A DNA stretch of 22,088 bases from an uncultured Collinsella sp. GTDB taxonomy: Bacteria > Actinomycetota > Coriobacteriia > Coriobacteriales > Coriobacteriaceae. The stretch covers positions 1 through 22,088 of the forward strand of contig CALGZY010000190.1 in NCBI GenBank assembly GCA_937934355.1, read 5' to 3'. This document shows, one piece after another, positions 1-7,638 of the stretch; the stretch's first letter is position 1, and every line of letters starts with the position of its first letter. The position numbers and the translations under genes are program-made. Under the pieces are notes generated by a model, which was given only the letters and a program-made list of their open reading frames with translations, was not told the origin of the DNA and ran no database searches.

Positions 1-334
1 TTTAGCTAACTACAGTGTTTGCAGGGAGATGTTACCGCATCGTTTCGTCGACGTGTTCGAGACCGTCTCCATAATTGGCGATTTTTACGTTCGTGCAATT
101 CGGCGAGCGGCTTGATTTCCTCGGCAGACGATGCTTTTGACACATATGGCCCCGCCGTCGCCGACCGCGCGATTGTCGCTTGAAAAAAGTTGGAGTATTT
201 TTTGCCGCCTTTTACCTGCGGAGACACCAATCCGTCAAGCATTTGGTCAGCAATTGGTCAAGTAGTGGCTGATACCGTCGGCATCGACAGCCAAAACCGA
301 CAGAAGTTTTGGCCCCAGAAGCAGGGAGGTTCCC
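1..334. other. Non-coding leader region upstream of the surface operon
   Basis: I see no gene I can support here. A 78-codon minus-strand reading frame (6-242) has no ribosome binding site and no recognisable family. The stretch is more A/T-rich than the flanking genes around 183-203, where an A6 run and a T6 run form a small inverted repeat. A direct repeat of TTGGTCA occurs near 244-258. A candidate plus-strand promoter lies at 173-201. The remainder is unexplained and could be leader RNA, a decayed gene or a dispersed repeat. Confidence 0.5.
173..201 (+). promoter_or_regulatory. Candidate promoter of the surface operon
   Basis: TTGTCG (173-178) and TATTTT (196-201) are separated by exactly 17 bases, which fits a housekeeping sigma-factor promoter. 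It would give a leader of roughly 125 bases before the ATG at 335. A perfect TTGACA at 137-142 has no matching -10 element at normal spacing. Confidence 0.4.
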
Positions 335-631
335 ATGGCATATTACTGGCCCCAGTACGGCATCGCCATCGAAGTCGACGACGATCCCCATCTCCTGCCT
401 TTCGACGAAGAGGCATTCCCCGATACGACGGTCTACCACGTTACCACCGATGTGATCTGCGACCCCGAGTCGTTCTCGGCGCTCGCCCACCGCATCGCGC
501 ATATCCACGACATCGAGCTCCCTCCCGACTTCGACGAGCTTGTCTACTCACGCCGCCTGATGCTTCACATGCTCTTTGGAGCGAACCCGTCCACCTTTGC
601 GCGCATCTATACCGCCAAGGATGCCGCATGA
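335..631 (+). CDS. Small cytoplasmic protein, possibly PD-(D/E)XK/DUF559-like remnant
   Basis: This is a 98-residue protein with no signal peptide or membrane segment. The ATG is preceded by GGGAGG at a six-base spacing, and the stop codon overlaps the next gene's start in ATGA, so the two are translationally coupled. The N-terminal segment YYWPQYGIAIEVDDDPH (residues 3-19) resembles the core strand pattern (hydrophobic-E-x-D-x-x-x-H) of DUF559/Vsr-like restriction-fold proteins. The later VYHVTTDVI (33-41) also fits that pattern. The usual second catalytic lysine is not evident (E13-V-D rather than E-x-K), so it may be a catalytically dead or truncated relative. That link is inference. It opens an operon of exported proteins, which makes its role unclear. 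The frame stays open for about 24 codons upstream of the ATG but without a better start. Confidence 0.75.
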   Translation: MAYYWPQYGIAIEVDDDPHLLPFDEEAFPDTTVYHVTTDVICDPESFSALAHRIAHIHDIELPPDFDELVYSRRLMLHMLFGANPSTFARIYTAKDAA

Positions 632-1137
632 GCGCGAAGAAGCCACCCCACTTTGCAGGCCTGGGTCGTCGCAAGAAGCTCATCGTTGCCTGCTTGGCCA
701 TCGTCTGTGCCCTTGTCGCCGTAGGACTATACGCTTGGCAGTCGCAGCCCGTACCCGAGGCGGGCGCTTCGGTTACGACGGCCGAGGGCAAAACGCGTCA
801 GGAAATCCAAGATGAGCTCGACGCCATCGTCCGCGACAACATGATGACGATTTCGGTCGCACCGGTCGCTCAGCTGCAGGAGGACGGCAAGCTGCGCGTC
901 AACGTGCAAAACGTCCAAGACAATAAATTTCCCCAGCGATTCCGCGTCATCCAAAACGACGAGACCATGTACGAATCCGGTGTGGTCGAGACCGGCAAGA
1001 CAATCGAAACGTGCCCCGCCGGCGACATCAAAGAAGGCGAGGCGTACATCGAGATCCAGGCACTCGATGCCAAGACCCTCGACAGCCACGGCAATCCGAC
1101 ACGTGTCAAGGTGCGGGTTGAGCAAGCCGAGAACTAG
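628..1137 (+). CDS. Membrane-anchored extracytoplasmic protein of unknown function
   Basis: This 169-residue protein starts at the ATG that overlaps the upstream stop (ATGA); longer in-frame starts would run through the preceding gene in another frame. A basic stretch (RRKK, residues 14-17) precedes one hydrophobic segment (about 18-38). This predicts a single N-terminal membrane anchor or uncleaved signal, with the rest outside. The outer part has a short charged linker (about 45-70) followed by a compact domain rich in alternating hydrophobic residues (KLRVNVQNVQDNKFPQRF, then IEIQALDAKTL), as expected for a beta-sandwich. There is no LPXTG signal and no lipobox cysteine. Its place in the operon suggests it works with the secreted proteins downstream. 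I do not recognise the family. Confidence 0.85.
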   Translation: MSAKKPPHFAGLGRRKKLIVACLAIVCALVAVGLYAWQSQPVPEAGASVTTAEGKTRQEIQDELDAIVRDNMMTISVAPVAQLQEDGKLRVNVQNVQDNKFPQRFRVIQNDETMYESGVVETGKTIETCPAGDIKEGEAYIEIQALDAKTLDSHGNPTRVKVRVEQAEN

Positions 1138-1227
1138 CTTTTCCGGCCGACGCGGCACCGCACGCAATTCACCAGCATTCGTCCAATCATCGCGGGGACG
1201 GCCCGCGGCGAATAGAAAGGAACGACC

Positions 1228-1827
1228 ATGGACATCACCAGGAACATGAACGGAGCCAGAGCGCTCGTCGTGGGCGCAGGGCTCGCGCTCGCGCTCGCAA
1301 TGGGCGCCGCCCCGACGCCAGCTATGGCGGCCGGGCGCGTTGGAACCACGAAAGTAATGGTCAGGACCGAGATCGACAACGTTGAGTTCAAAGTTCCGAC
1401 GGTTATTCCCTTCGTCGCCAAGGCCGACGGCACGCTTCAGGGCCCCTCAGAAGACGCGACCACCATCGACAATCATTCGGCCTACGGCATCCATGTCACC
1501 AACATGAAGATCGACGCCATGAACACCTGGACCATTGCTGCCGACGCCAAGGCCGGAACCGCGCAGAACTCCATCGACTTTAAGGTCGGCCCCGACGGCG
1601 CACTCCAGAACGCCAGCGCCGCAATGCAGGGGACGGGCCTCGATCTTTCCAAGAACGCAGCCTTCGACATGGGCTACCAGGGCATTGCCGGCGGCACGGA
1701 CAAAATTAAGCTCAAGACAAGCGGAAACGTCGCCCGCGTCACGCGCGACATCTTCCGCGTAACCGGCGAAGGCGATCAGGTTGCAACGATCACCTGGACG
1801 GTCGAGCCCGGTGCGCACACGGCATAA
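1228..1827 (+). CDS. Secreted probable beta-sandwich surface protein
   Basis: The 199-residue protein starts at an ATG with AAAGGA upstream. A classic signal peptide runs from an N-terminal Arg through a long Ala/Leu/Gly core to a likely cleavage after AMAA near residue 36. The mature part begins with the pattern VEFKVPTVIPFVAKADGTL (about 52-70), followed by alternating polar/hydrophobic strands, and ends in ATITWTVEPG. This looks like small cell-surface beta-sandwich proteins of Gram-positives, for example pilin-like or WxL-like folds. No exact family is recognised. It has no sorting signal of its own, but the next gene overlaps it and carries one, so the two products may act together at the wall. 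The mature protein contains no cysteine. Confidence 0.85.
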   Translation: MDITRNMNGARALVVGAGLALALAMGAAPTPAMAAGRVGTTKVMVRTEIDNVEFKVPTVIPFVAKADGTLQGPSEDATTIDNHSAYGIHVTNMKIDAMNTWTIAADAKAGTAQNSIDFKVGPDGALQNASAAMQGTGLDLSKNAAFDMGYQGIAGGTDKIKLKTSGNVARVTRDIFRVTGEGDQVATITWTVEPGAHTA

Positions 1828-2092
1828 GGCCGTCGCCCTGGCCGCCGCCGTCAGCATCCTAGCGTTTGGGCCAGCCATGGCCTTTGCCCAGCAAGAACAG
1901 GCGCAGGCCGCCACGCAAGTGACGGTCGACCTCTCGGAGCTCGACCGCGGCGACCGCGAGGAACCGTTGGCGCAGACAGGCGACAGACGATGGCTCTTGG
2001 CAGCAGGCGCCACAGCAGCAGGCGCGGGGACCGCCGGCCTCGGGCTGCACATCAAACGCAGCCAGAAACAAAACACGGACAGGCCGCACTAA
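1811..2092 (+). CDS. Very small LAQTG-anchored cell-wall protein (class E sortase substrate candidate)
   Basis: A 93-residue product is read from the GTG at 1811, overlapping the previous gene by 17 bases. An in-frame TTG at 1781 would put the start deeper inside that gene and is less likely. It has a basic N-terminus (MRTRHK), a signal-peptide core ending near AMAFA (about residue 26), and only about 26 mature residues before the sorting signal LAQTGD (53-58). That is followed by a hydrophobic Ala/Gly segment and a basic tail (HIKRSQK). LAXTG is the motif favoured by class E sortases of high-GC Gram-positives, from family knowledge. The mature protein is so short that it may serve as a wall anchor or linker for a partner rather than as an enzyme. 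The overlap implies coupled translation with the upstream surface protein. Confidence 0.8.
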   Translation: MRTRHKAVALAAAVSILAFGPAMAFAQQEQAQAATQVTVDLSELDRGDREEPLAQTGDRRWLLAAGATAAGAGTAGLGLHIKRSQKQNTDRPH

Positions 2093-2110
2093 ATTAGCTA
2101 AGGAGACCCC

Positions 2111-3541
2111 ATGGCATCGAAGAACCTTTTGCCCGTCGTCGCACTCTGCGGCGCGCTCGCAACCGGAACGCCTGTCGCCGCTTGGGCGACTCCCGTCATG
2201 GCAGACTCCTTACCAGCAGCCCTAAGCTCCGCAGCAAATCCGTCGAGCGCCATTGCGTGCAAGCGTTTTTCGATCGCACAGGCCGCAATCTCGACCTCGG
2301 GATGCCTTCGTCGTAATACGGACGGCTCGATAGCCGTGGATATCAATCGTTCGAACAAGGCAAACGGCTCCCAGGCGGGGTGCGCCGTCTGCACGTGGCG
2401 CTCGGTTGTGCTCGATGCAGATGGCGATCCATGCAATTTAGAGCTGCGCATCGACATCGCTTCGATCGATGACTCGGCGAACGGAGCGAAGGTCGCCTTC
2501 GACGGTACGTTTTTCGAGAAAGGAGGCGGTATATGTCTGGGCTGCGCCGCCGCGAATGCAGACGACACGCAGCCCACCCTCTCATTCACGGCATCGTTGC
2601 GGCTGACCAAAGCCGGCACCGATGCCATCGCGGCGGGAGAAGCGTCCCTGCTGTTCTACGCCGTCAGCGCCAAAGACACAGACGCTCATTTCGAGAAGCC
2701 AGCCGGATCACTCAGCCTTACGCGAGGGATAGAGGCAGGCCCTATTGAAATCGATGCCCACGCGCAAAGCAGGCAACGCATTCTTGCCGACCCGGCGCTT
2801 CTCGAAATGGAGTGGAACGGATCCGGAGCCATCGGAATTCTCCCCTCCGCGCTTGACGCCAAGACGCTCCCCTCAAACGACGAACCCATCAACGCAACCA
2901 TACAAGAAGAGAGCACGGATAAAGAAGCAGGTGCGGGCGACACGCCGTCGCCGACAAACAGCGTCCCAGCTTCTTTCGAAGCACCGAATGAGCCCGCTAC
3001 CGATCCAAACGATCCCGAGTTCGCGGACAGTCTGGGGCTTGCTGATCCTCAAGAGATCGATGAAGGTAACTGCTGCGTGCTTGCCGCGCTCGACCACATA
3101 GAGGTCATCGACGCTGCGAACATTGAAGTTGCCGCCGCCAATCAGCCCGTCCGCAAGTCGGCTATCATCGCATTTCCCGAATCCATCGAAGTCGTCTTTT
3201 TGCCATCGGGCGAGGTCGTGGCCCCAACACTGCTCACCTTGTTGGGAGCCAAGAATACTCGAAACGAAATTAAAAAGGTCACGGTTGTCGACCCTGCAAC
3301 CACCGCCAAGCTGCGTCTATACGCCGTTGCCGCAAACGGAAGCAAGACCCTGGAATTCGATGGCGACACACTCCTAGCCTGGCGACGTCTGGACATTATG
3401 CAAGACGTCTCGTATCAGATCGAACTCGAAGGGTTTGATCGTGCCCGCGATGCCAATATCATCGCCGCGGCTATTGAATCCCCACAGCGGCTTATGACAC
3501 TGCGCTTTGAATACTATCCCTATGTCCCGACAACCACCTGA
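2111..3541 (+). CDS. Large secreted cysteine-containing protein of unknown function
   Basis: This 476-residue protein has a strong AAGGAG site before the ATG. The signal peptide covers residues 1-31 (cleavage near VMA/DS). The N-terminal half (about 45-225) contains cysteines at 50, 65, 91, 94, 108, 142 and 145, including two CxxC pairs (CAVC, CLGC). These could form disulphides or bind metal. Residues 255-315 are an acidic, Pro/Ser/Thr-rich linker. The C-terminal half (about 320-476) opens with a vicinal CC (321-322) and looks beta-rich, ending in LRFEYYPYVPTTT. No sorting signal or C-terminal anchor is visible, so it is either released or retained through a partner such as the small LAQTG protein encoded just upstream. 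It is the last gene of the surface operon. I do not recognise the family. Confidence 0.85.
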   Translation: MASKNLLPVVALCGALATGTPVAAWATPVMADSLPAALSSAANPSSAIACKRFSIAQAAISTSGCLRRNTDGSIAVDINRSNKANGSQAGCAVCTWRSVVLDADGDPCNLELRIDIASIDDSANGAKVAFDGTFFEKGGGICLGCAAANADDTQPTLSFTASLRLTKAGTDAIAAGEASLLFYAVSAKDTDAHFEKPAGSLSLTRGIEAGPIEIDAHAQSRQRILADPALLEMEWNGSGAIGILPSALDAKTLPSNDEPINATIQEESTDKEAGAGDTPSPTNSVPASFEAPNEPATDPNDPEFADSLGLADPQEIDEGNCCVLAALDHIEVIDAANIEVAAANQPVRKSAIIAFPESIEVVFLPSGEVVAPTLLTLLGAKNTRNEIKKVTVVDPATTAKLRLYAVAANGSKTLEFDGDTLLAWRRLDIMQDVSYQIELEGFDRARDANIIAAAIESPQRLMTLRFEYYPYVPTTT

Positions 3542-3659
3542 GGCTTAAATGCTGCGCATCATTCCTAACACCACTTATATAACGTATTAGATGAGTCGCG
3601 ATGTGCCTCGCATTTCGTTCTGCTACGATTGCCACGTTGGCATCAATACAGGAGGGCTC

Positions 3660-4376
3660 ATGCCGGGCTTGGGAACAATCATCAACGTTGTGCTTTTAGT
3701 TGCGGGCGGTCTTTTGGGATTAGCGGGCGGCCGCTTCATTACACCGCGCATCCAAGACACGCTCATGAAAGCATCGGGGCTGTGCGTCCTGTTTATCGGC
3801 CTGGGCGGCACCATGCAAAAGATGCTCATCATCGATGGAAAGGCGCTAGCGACCACCGGTACCACCATGCTCATCGTCTCATTTGCGCTCGGTTCGCTCA
3901 TCGGCGAGGCCATCAACTTGGAGGCCGCCATCGAGAACCTTGGCGAATGGCTCAAGCGCAAAACCGGCAGCGAGGGCGATAACGAGTTCACCAACGCTTT
4001 TGTCTCGACATCGCTGACCGTCTGCATCGGTGCCATGGCTATCGTGGGATCGATCCAGGACGGTCTGCTCGGTGACTGGTCAACGCTTGCCTTGAAAGGC
4101 GCATTGGACTGCATCATCGTCTGCACCATGACGGCGTCGCTCGGACGCGGCTGCATCTTCTCGGCCCTGCCCGTCGCCGTGTTCCAGGGGACGATCACGT
4201 TGTTTGCCGGCGCGCTCTCCCCCATCATGACCACGGCAGCCCTCGACAGCCTTTCGCTCGTAGGCTCCATGCTCATCTTCTGCGTCGGCGTCAACCTCAT
4301 CCGCCCTCAGACCTTCCGCACGGCCAATATGCTCCCCTCCGTCGTCATCGCCGTCATCTACGCCCTCCTGTTCTAA
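3660..4376 (+). CDS. DUF554 (YqgA-like) integral membrane protein
   Basis: The 238-residue protein begins at the ATG preceded by AGGAGGG; the frame is open further upstream but without a better start. It is almost entirely hydrophobic with several predicted membrane helices. It carries the pattern typical of the DUF554/YqgA family: an N-terminal GTIINVVLLVAGGLLG helix, a glycine-rich second segment (GLCVLFIGLGGTMQ), a conserved FALGSLIGE stretch and a loop with an N-E-F-x-x-A-F motif before TSLTVCIGAMAIVGSIQDG. Length is normal for the family. The biological role is unknown; it is often described as a putative transporter-like membrane protein. It sits between the surface operon and the TerB cassette with gaps on both sides, so it is probably transcribed on its own. 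Confidence 0.9.
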   Translation: MPGLGTIINVVLLVAGGLLGLAGGRFITPRIQDTLMKASGLCVLFIGLGGTMQKMLIIDGKALATTGTTMLIVSFALGSLIGEAINLEAAIENLGEWLKRKTGSEGDNEFTNAFVSTSLTVCIGAMAIVGSIQDGLLGDWSTLALKGALDCIIVCTMTASLGRGCIFSALPVAVFQGTITLFAGALSPIMTTAALDSLSLVGSMLIFCVGVNLIRPQTFRTANMLPSVVIAVIYALLF

Positions 4377-4383
4377 ATCTATC

Positions 4384-4449
4384 AACGCAGCGGTATCTCG
4401 AACATCTGTTTGATGCTGTGCTATGATATGAGGTCACCGTAGCTGCGTT
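4384..4449 (+). promoter_or_regulatory. Candidate promoter within an inverted repeat, upstream of the TerB cassette
   Basis: An extended -10 element (TG-C-TATGAT, 4419-4427) lies 37 bases before the GTG start at 4465. No convincing -35 hexamer is present, which is common for extended -10 promoters. It is flanked by an 8-bp perfect inverted repeat, AACGCAGC (4384-4391) and GCTGCGTT (4442-4449), which extends by GGT/ACC after a three-base bulge. The right arm abuts the ribosome binding site. The arms could be operator half-sites on either side of the promoter, or parts of an RNA fold that includes the leader. Confidence 0.45.
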
Positions 4450-4464
4450 AGGAGAGGAGAAGCG

Positions 4465-6225
4465 GTGGCCGACCAGGACATCAAGATGCTCATCGAGCGC
4501 ATTATGGCCGAGGCCCGGACCCATCAGTCCACCCGCTTCTCAAACGAAATCTACGCAGACGAGCCGATTCTCAAAACCGGCCGACAGATGCAGAATTTCC
4601 TCCCCGACCAGTACCGTAAAATGCGCGAGATATCGCGCTGGCAAGAAGACCCCAAGGGCGGTGCGGGCCGCTGGCTTTCGGAAGCCGAGCTTTTCTACCG
4701 CCAGGGCCTGCTGATGGCCGATTTTGAGGACGACTGTCCCTACAACGGCACCTTTAAATCGTACTTTCCCACCTACAACGCCATGAGCGACCGGCAGTTG
4801 CGCGGCTACTTTACCTGGCGTGCCCAAGTGCGCCGCGGAACCGTCGAGGAAACGTCTACGTCCTTTGCCTTTCTGTATCTCTATGAGCTGATTTGCGGCA
4901 TTGGCGTAGATGACCCGCTCGATGGTTTTAACAAGATCAAGGCCTTTTGGGATGCCTACCGCGCCTTCGAGCCCGGCATCGACCGGTTTGCACGCGTGTG
5001 GTTGCAGGACTACGCCGTGTTCCACGGGCTCGACCCCAAGCTGCTTCGTGATTCTAAAACCGTCATGTTCGATTACGCCCTTATCGAGCTGCGGCGCGCG
5101 GCACGAGACCTTGTACCAGCACCGGCGCCGTCCGGCCAGACCCCTACGCGTCGCAAAACCTCCGAGCCCACGCTCCCCCTTCCGCCCGATGAGGTGCGCG
5201 AGGAGCGACTCATGGCCGCCATCAACGCCCTCTCCACGTACAACCTAAGTAGCTCGCGGCTCGACCGCAGCCACCACCGCGATCTGCGCCACGTGGCATG
5301 CGCCGTGTATGTCCGCATGGCGCGCTACTATGACACGCACCGAAAGACCGGCATCGTGGCGAGTTTATTTGGGGAGGAGACGGCCATGCCCTACACCATG
5401 TTTGCCTCGGCCGTATTCTTTGCGCCCGAGCGCCACGAGGACTGCGAATACCGCCTGGATCCTATCCATATCTACCGTTGCCAAAACGGCTTTTGGGAAT
5501 GCATGCGTATCCATAGCAGTAGGCAAAAGAGTAGCAAGCTCGGTGAAATGATGCGCGCCTGCGACCAACGCCTGCGCCTGGCGCTGGACCCCGCCCATCC
5601 CCTTAAGGAAGAAAAGGTCCCCAAATATCTGGCCAAGATTATCGATGACGAGATTGTGGCATGGCTTTCGTGGGACGCCGCACACCAGCCCGTCAAGATC
5701 GATATCGACCTGACTCAGCTGGGGCACATTCGGAGCGCCGCCGCGCAAACGCGCGAAGCGCTTTTGATCGACGAGGAACGCGAGGACAGCGCGTCCGCAG
5801 AAGCCGAGGCAGCGGACTCAGGGCAACCGGAAGCCGAGCCCGTAACCGACGCGATTGTCGAACCGGTCGTGGCACCCATTCGGCAGGACTTGACCGACGA
5901 GCCGACCATATCCACCGAACAGTTTGGTGTCGTGGCACCGCTTCTCGCGCCGACGCCCGCGTTCGCAGCTGCTGCGCCCGCTGACGCCACAAACAAACTC
6001 GCTCCCGCCGAAGATACCTTCCTTCGCGCGCTGCTCGAGCACAACGCAGCGCAAGCAACATCGGCAGTAGCGCACTCGGGCAAGAGCGAAGATATGCTCG
6101 TCGACAGCATCAACGAGGCGCTCTTTGACCTGGTGGGAGACACCGTTATCGAATTCGGCGCGGCAGGGCCGCAGATTATAGAGGACTACGAAGCAGACGT
6201 GAGAGGATACCTAGACCATGAGTGA
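4465..6225 (+). CDS. TerB_N / TerB_C domain protein, first gene of the ATPase-helicase cassette
   Basis: The 586-residue protein starts at a GTG with AGGAGAGG upstream. Residues about 55-215 match the TerB_N pattern: RWLSEAELFYRQGLLM, then the signature SDRQLRGYFTWRAQVRRG (108-125) and SFAFLYLYELICGIGV (133-148). The middle (245-420) is a helical region. Residues 436-515 are an acidic Ala/Pro-rich flexible linker. The C-terminus (about 516-586) fits TerB_C, with SINEALFDLVGDTVIE and an ending IIEDYEADVRGYL. TerB-type domains occur in tellurite-resistance and phage-response systems and in bacterial stress gene clusters, where they are thought to act as metal-binding or protein-scaffolding modules. 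The stop codon overlaps the next gene (start 6218), so subunits are probably made in balance. I infer an adaptor or sensor for the downstream ATPase and helicase. Confidence 0.85.
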   Translation: MADQDIKMLIERIMAEARTHQSTRFSNEIYADEPILKTGRQMQNFLPDQYRKMREISRWQEDPKGGAGRWLSEAELFYRQGLLMADFEDDCPYNGTFKSYFPTYNAMSDRQLRGYFTWRAQVRRGTVEETSTSFAFLYLYELICGIGVDDPLDGFNKIKAFWDAYRAFEPGIDRFARVWLQDYAVFHGLDPKLLRDSKTVMFDYALIELRRAARDLVPAPAPSGQTPTRRKTSEPTLPLPPDEVREERLMAAINALSTYNLSSSRLDRSHHRDLRHVACAVYVRMARYYDTHRKTGIVASLFGEETAMPYTMFASAVFFAPERHEDCEYRLDPIHIYRCQNGFWECMRIHSSRQKSSKLGEMMRACDQRLRLALDPAHPLKEEKVPKYLAKIIDDEIVAWLSWDAAHQPVKIDIDLTQLGHIRSAAAQTREALLIDEEREDSASAEAEAADSGQPEAEPVTDAIVEPVVAPIRQDLTDEPTISTEQFGVVAPLLAPTPAFAAAAPADATNKLAPAEDTFLRALLEHNAAQATSAVAHSGKSEDMLVDSINEALFDLVGDTVIEFGAAGPQIIEDYEADVRGYLDHE

Positions 6226-7522
6226 TACCGCATCCGCAGCGCCCCGTGTACCCAAACGCGTCGCCGCCGTTATCCTTAACTCGCTCAAGGGCGGCGTGGT
6301 CCCGCGCATCGGCCTTCCTTACATCACCGTAGGGCGCGAGGTCGAGATCCGCGCCCTGCTTACCGATCTGAGTCTCATCGCCGACGGTGGCGCGAGCTTC
6401 CGCTTTCTGGTCGGTCGTTACGGCGCCGGCAAGAGCTTTTTGCTCCAGACCATCCGCACGCACGCCATGGGCGAGGGATTCGTCGTCGCTGATGCCGACC
6501 TGTCGCCCGAGCGCCGCCTGCAGGGCGGTCAGGGACAGGGCCTTGCCACCTACCGCGAGCTCATCCGCAATATATCGACCAAGACGCGCCCCGAGGGCGG
6601 TGCGCTCAACCTTATTTTGGATCGCTGGGTCGCCTCGTGTGCCGACGTCGACGAGTCGGTCGTCAATGCCCAACTGGCCCCGCTCGAGGAGATGGTCCAC
6701 GGCTTCGACTTCACCCGCATGCTCCGCCGCTATCGCATGGCCATATCCGAAGGCGACGAAGAGGCTATGAGCCGCGTGACCAAATGGATTCGCGGCGAGT
6801 ACCGCACCAAGAGTGAGGCACGCGCCGAGTTGGGCTCCTCGACCATCATCAGCGATGACGACTGGTACGACTACGTTAAGCTCATTGCGCGCTTTTTGGT
6901 CTGCAGTGGCTACAAGGGCATGCTGGTGCTCATCGACGAGCTCGTGAATCTGTATAAGATTCCCAACGCCATCACGCGCCAGTACAACTACGAGAAAATC
7001 CTGACCATGTACAACGACACACTTCAGGGCAAGGCACAATACCTGGGCATGATCATGGGCGGCACGCCAACCTCCATCGAAGACCGCCGCCGCGGCGTGT
7101 TCTCCTACGAGGCTCTGCGCAGCCGACTCGCTCAGGGTCGCTTTGCGCGCGAGGACCTTAAGGACATGCTCGCGCCCATCATCCGCTTGCAGCCGCTCAC
7201 CTACGAGGAGTTGCTGGTCTTGATTGAAAAGCTCATGCAAATTCACGCCGGCTACTTTGGCTGGACGCCCACGCTGACCGAGAACGACCTGGTTGACTTC
7301 CTCAAGATTGAGTTTGGCCGCGTGGGAGCCGACACGCATCTGACGCCCCGCGAGGTCATCCGCGACTTTATCGAGCTGCTCGATATCCTGTGTCAAAACC
7401 CCGACGCCAACGTGGCCGAGTTGCTGCAAAGCGTCGGTGGCGACACGCTAGCACCGGCTGCCGCAACAGACGACACCGATACCGCAGGCGGCGACCGTAA
7501 CTTCGCCGAATTCACCATCTAA
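6218..7522 (+). CDS. BrxD-like (DUF2791) P-loop ATPase
   Basis: The 434-residue protein begins at an ATG inside the end of the previous gene (8-base overlap). It has a Walker A motif GRYGAGKS (66-73) preceded by an N-terminal GLPYITVGREVEI segment, and a Walker B motif MLVLIDEL (235-242) with the acidic pair D240-E241. The GRYGAGKSFLL context, the N-terminal basic helix and the late MGGTPTSIED (280-289, sensor-like) fit the DUF2791 family, which includes BrxD of type 2 BREX phage-defence systems. Residues 410-434 form an acidic tail. These ATPases are AAA+/ORC-like and usually sit beside an Lhr-like helicase, as here. The enzyme probably hydrolyses ATP to load or regulate the helicase on DNA. 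The gene ends 116 bases before the helicase start, across a hairpin. Confidence 0.87.
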   Translation: MSDTASAAPRVPKRVAAVILNSLKGGVVPRIGLPYITVGREVEIRALLTDLSLIADGGASFRFLVGRYGAGKSFLLQTIRTHAMGEGFVVADADLSPERRLQGGQGQGLATYRELIRNISTKTRPEGGALNLILDRWVASCADVDESVVNAQLAPLEEMVHGFDFTRMLRRYRMAISEGDEEAMSRVTKWIRGEYRTKSEARAELGSSTIISDDDWYDYVKLIARFLVCSGYKGMLVLIDELVNLYKIPNAITRQYNYEKILTMYNDTLQGKAQYLGMIMGGTPTSIEDRRRGVFSYEALRSRLAQGRFAREDLKDMLAPIIRLQPLTYEELLVLIEKLMQIHAGYFGWTPTLTENDLVDFLKIEFGRVGADTHLTPREVIRDFIELLDILCQNPDANVAELLQSVGGDTLAPAAATDDTDTAGGDRNFAEFTI

Positions 7523-7557
7523 CCTGCCAAAAAGGGACAGGATTATTTAGGCAGGTT
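7521..7557. repeat. REP-like hairpin between ATPase and helicase genes
   Basis: AACCTGCC (7521-7528) and GGCAGGTT (7550-7557) form a perfect 8-bp stem directly after the stop codon of the ATPase gene, which is partly inside it. The loop carries AAAGGGACAGG (7531-7541). The same core (AAAGGGGACAGG on the minus strand) occurs in the hairpin at 21631-21673. This suggests two members of a dispersed repeat family. It could lower readthrough or alter message stability inside the cassette. There is no T-run, so it is not a classic terminator. Confidence 0.6.
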
Positions 7558-7638
7558 CTATCTGGGCAAACGTCGAGGCAGCAATGCAGCAAGCCACTGC
7601 CCGCCGCGTTGAGAGATTCGCTTTTGAAAGGAGGCCCC

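Noticed and set aside
137..142. Perfect TTGACA hexamer
   Set aside because: No -10-like sequence at 15-19 bases downstream; the spacing region is GC-rich. The pair at 173-201 fits better.
6..242. A 78-codon minus-strand frame in the leader region
   Set aside because: No ribosome site and no recognisable family, and the candidate promoter on the other strand lies within it. It cannot be ruled out, but I do not support it.
1781..1813. TTG at 1781 as the start of the LAQTG protein
   Set aside because: It lies further inside the upstream gene without a ribosome site and adds a polar stretch before the signal peptide. The GTG at 1811 gives a compact, standard signal peptide.
3623..4300. A 225-codon minus-strand frame opposite the DUF554 gene
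   Set aside because: The plus-strand product has a normal family pattern and a strong ribosome site; the antisense frame is a shadow.
6176..7429. A 417-codon minus-strand frame opposite the ATPase gene
   Set aside because: The plus strand encodes clear Walker A and Walker B motifs. The antisense frame is a codon-bias shadow typical of GC-rich genomes.
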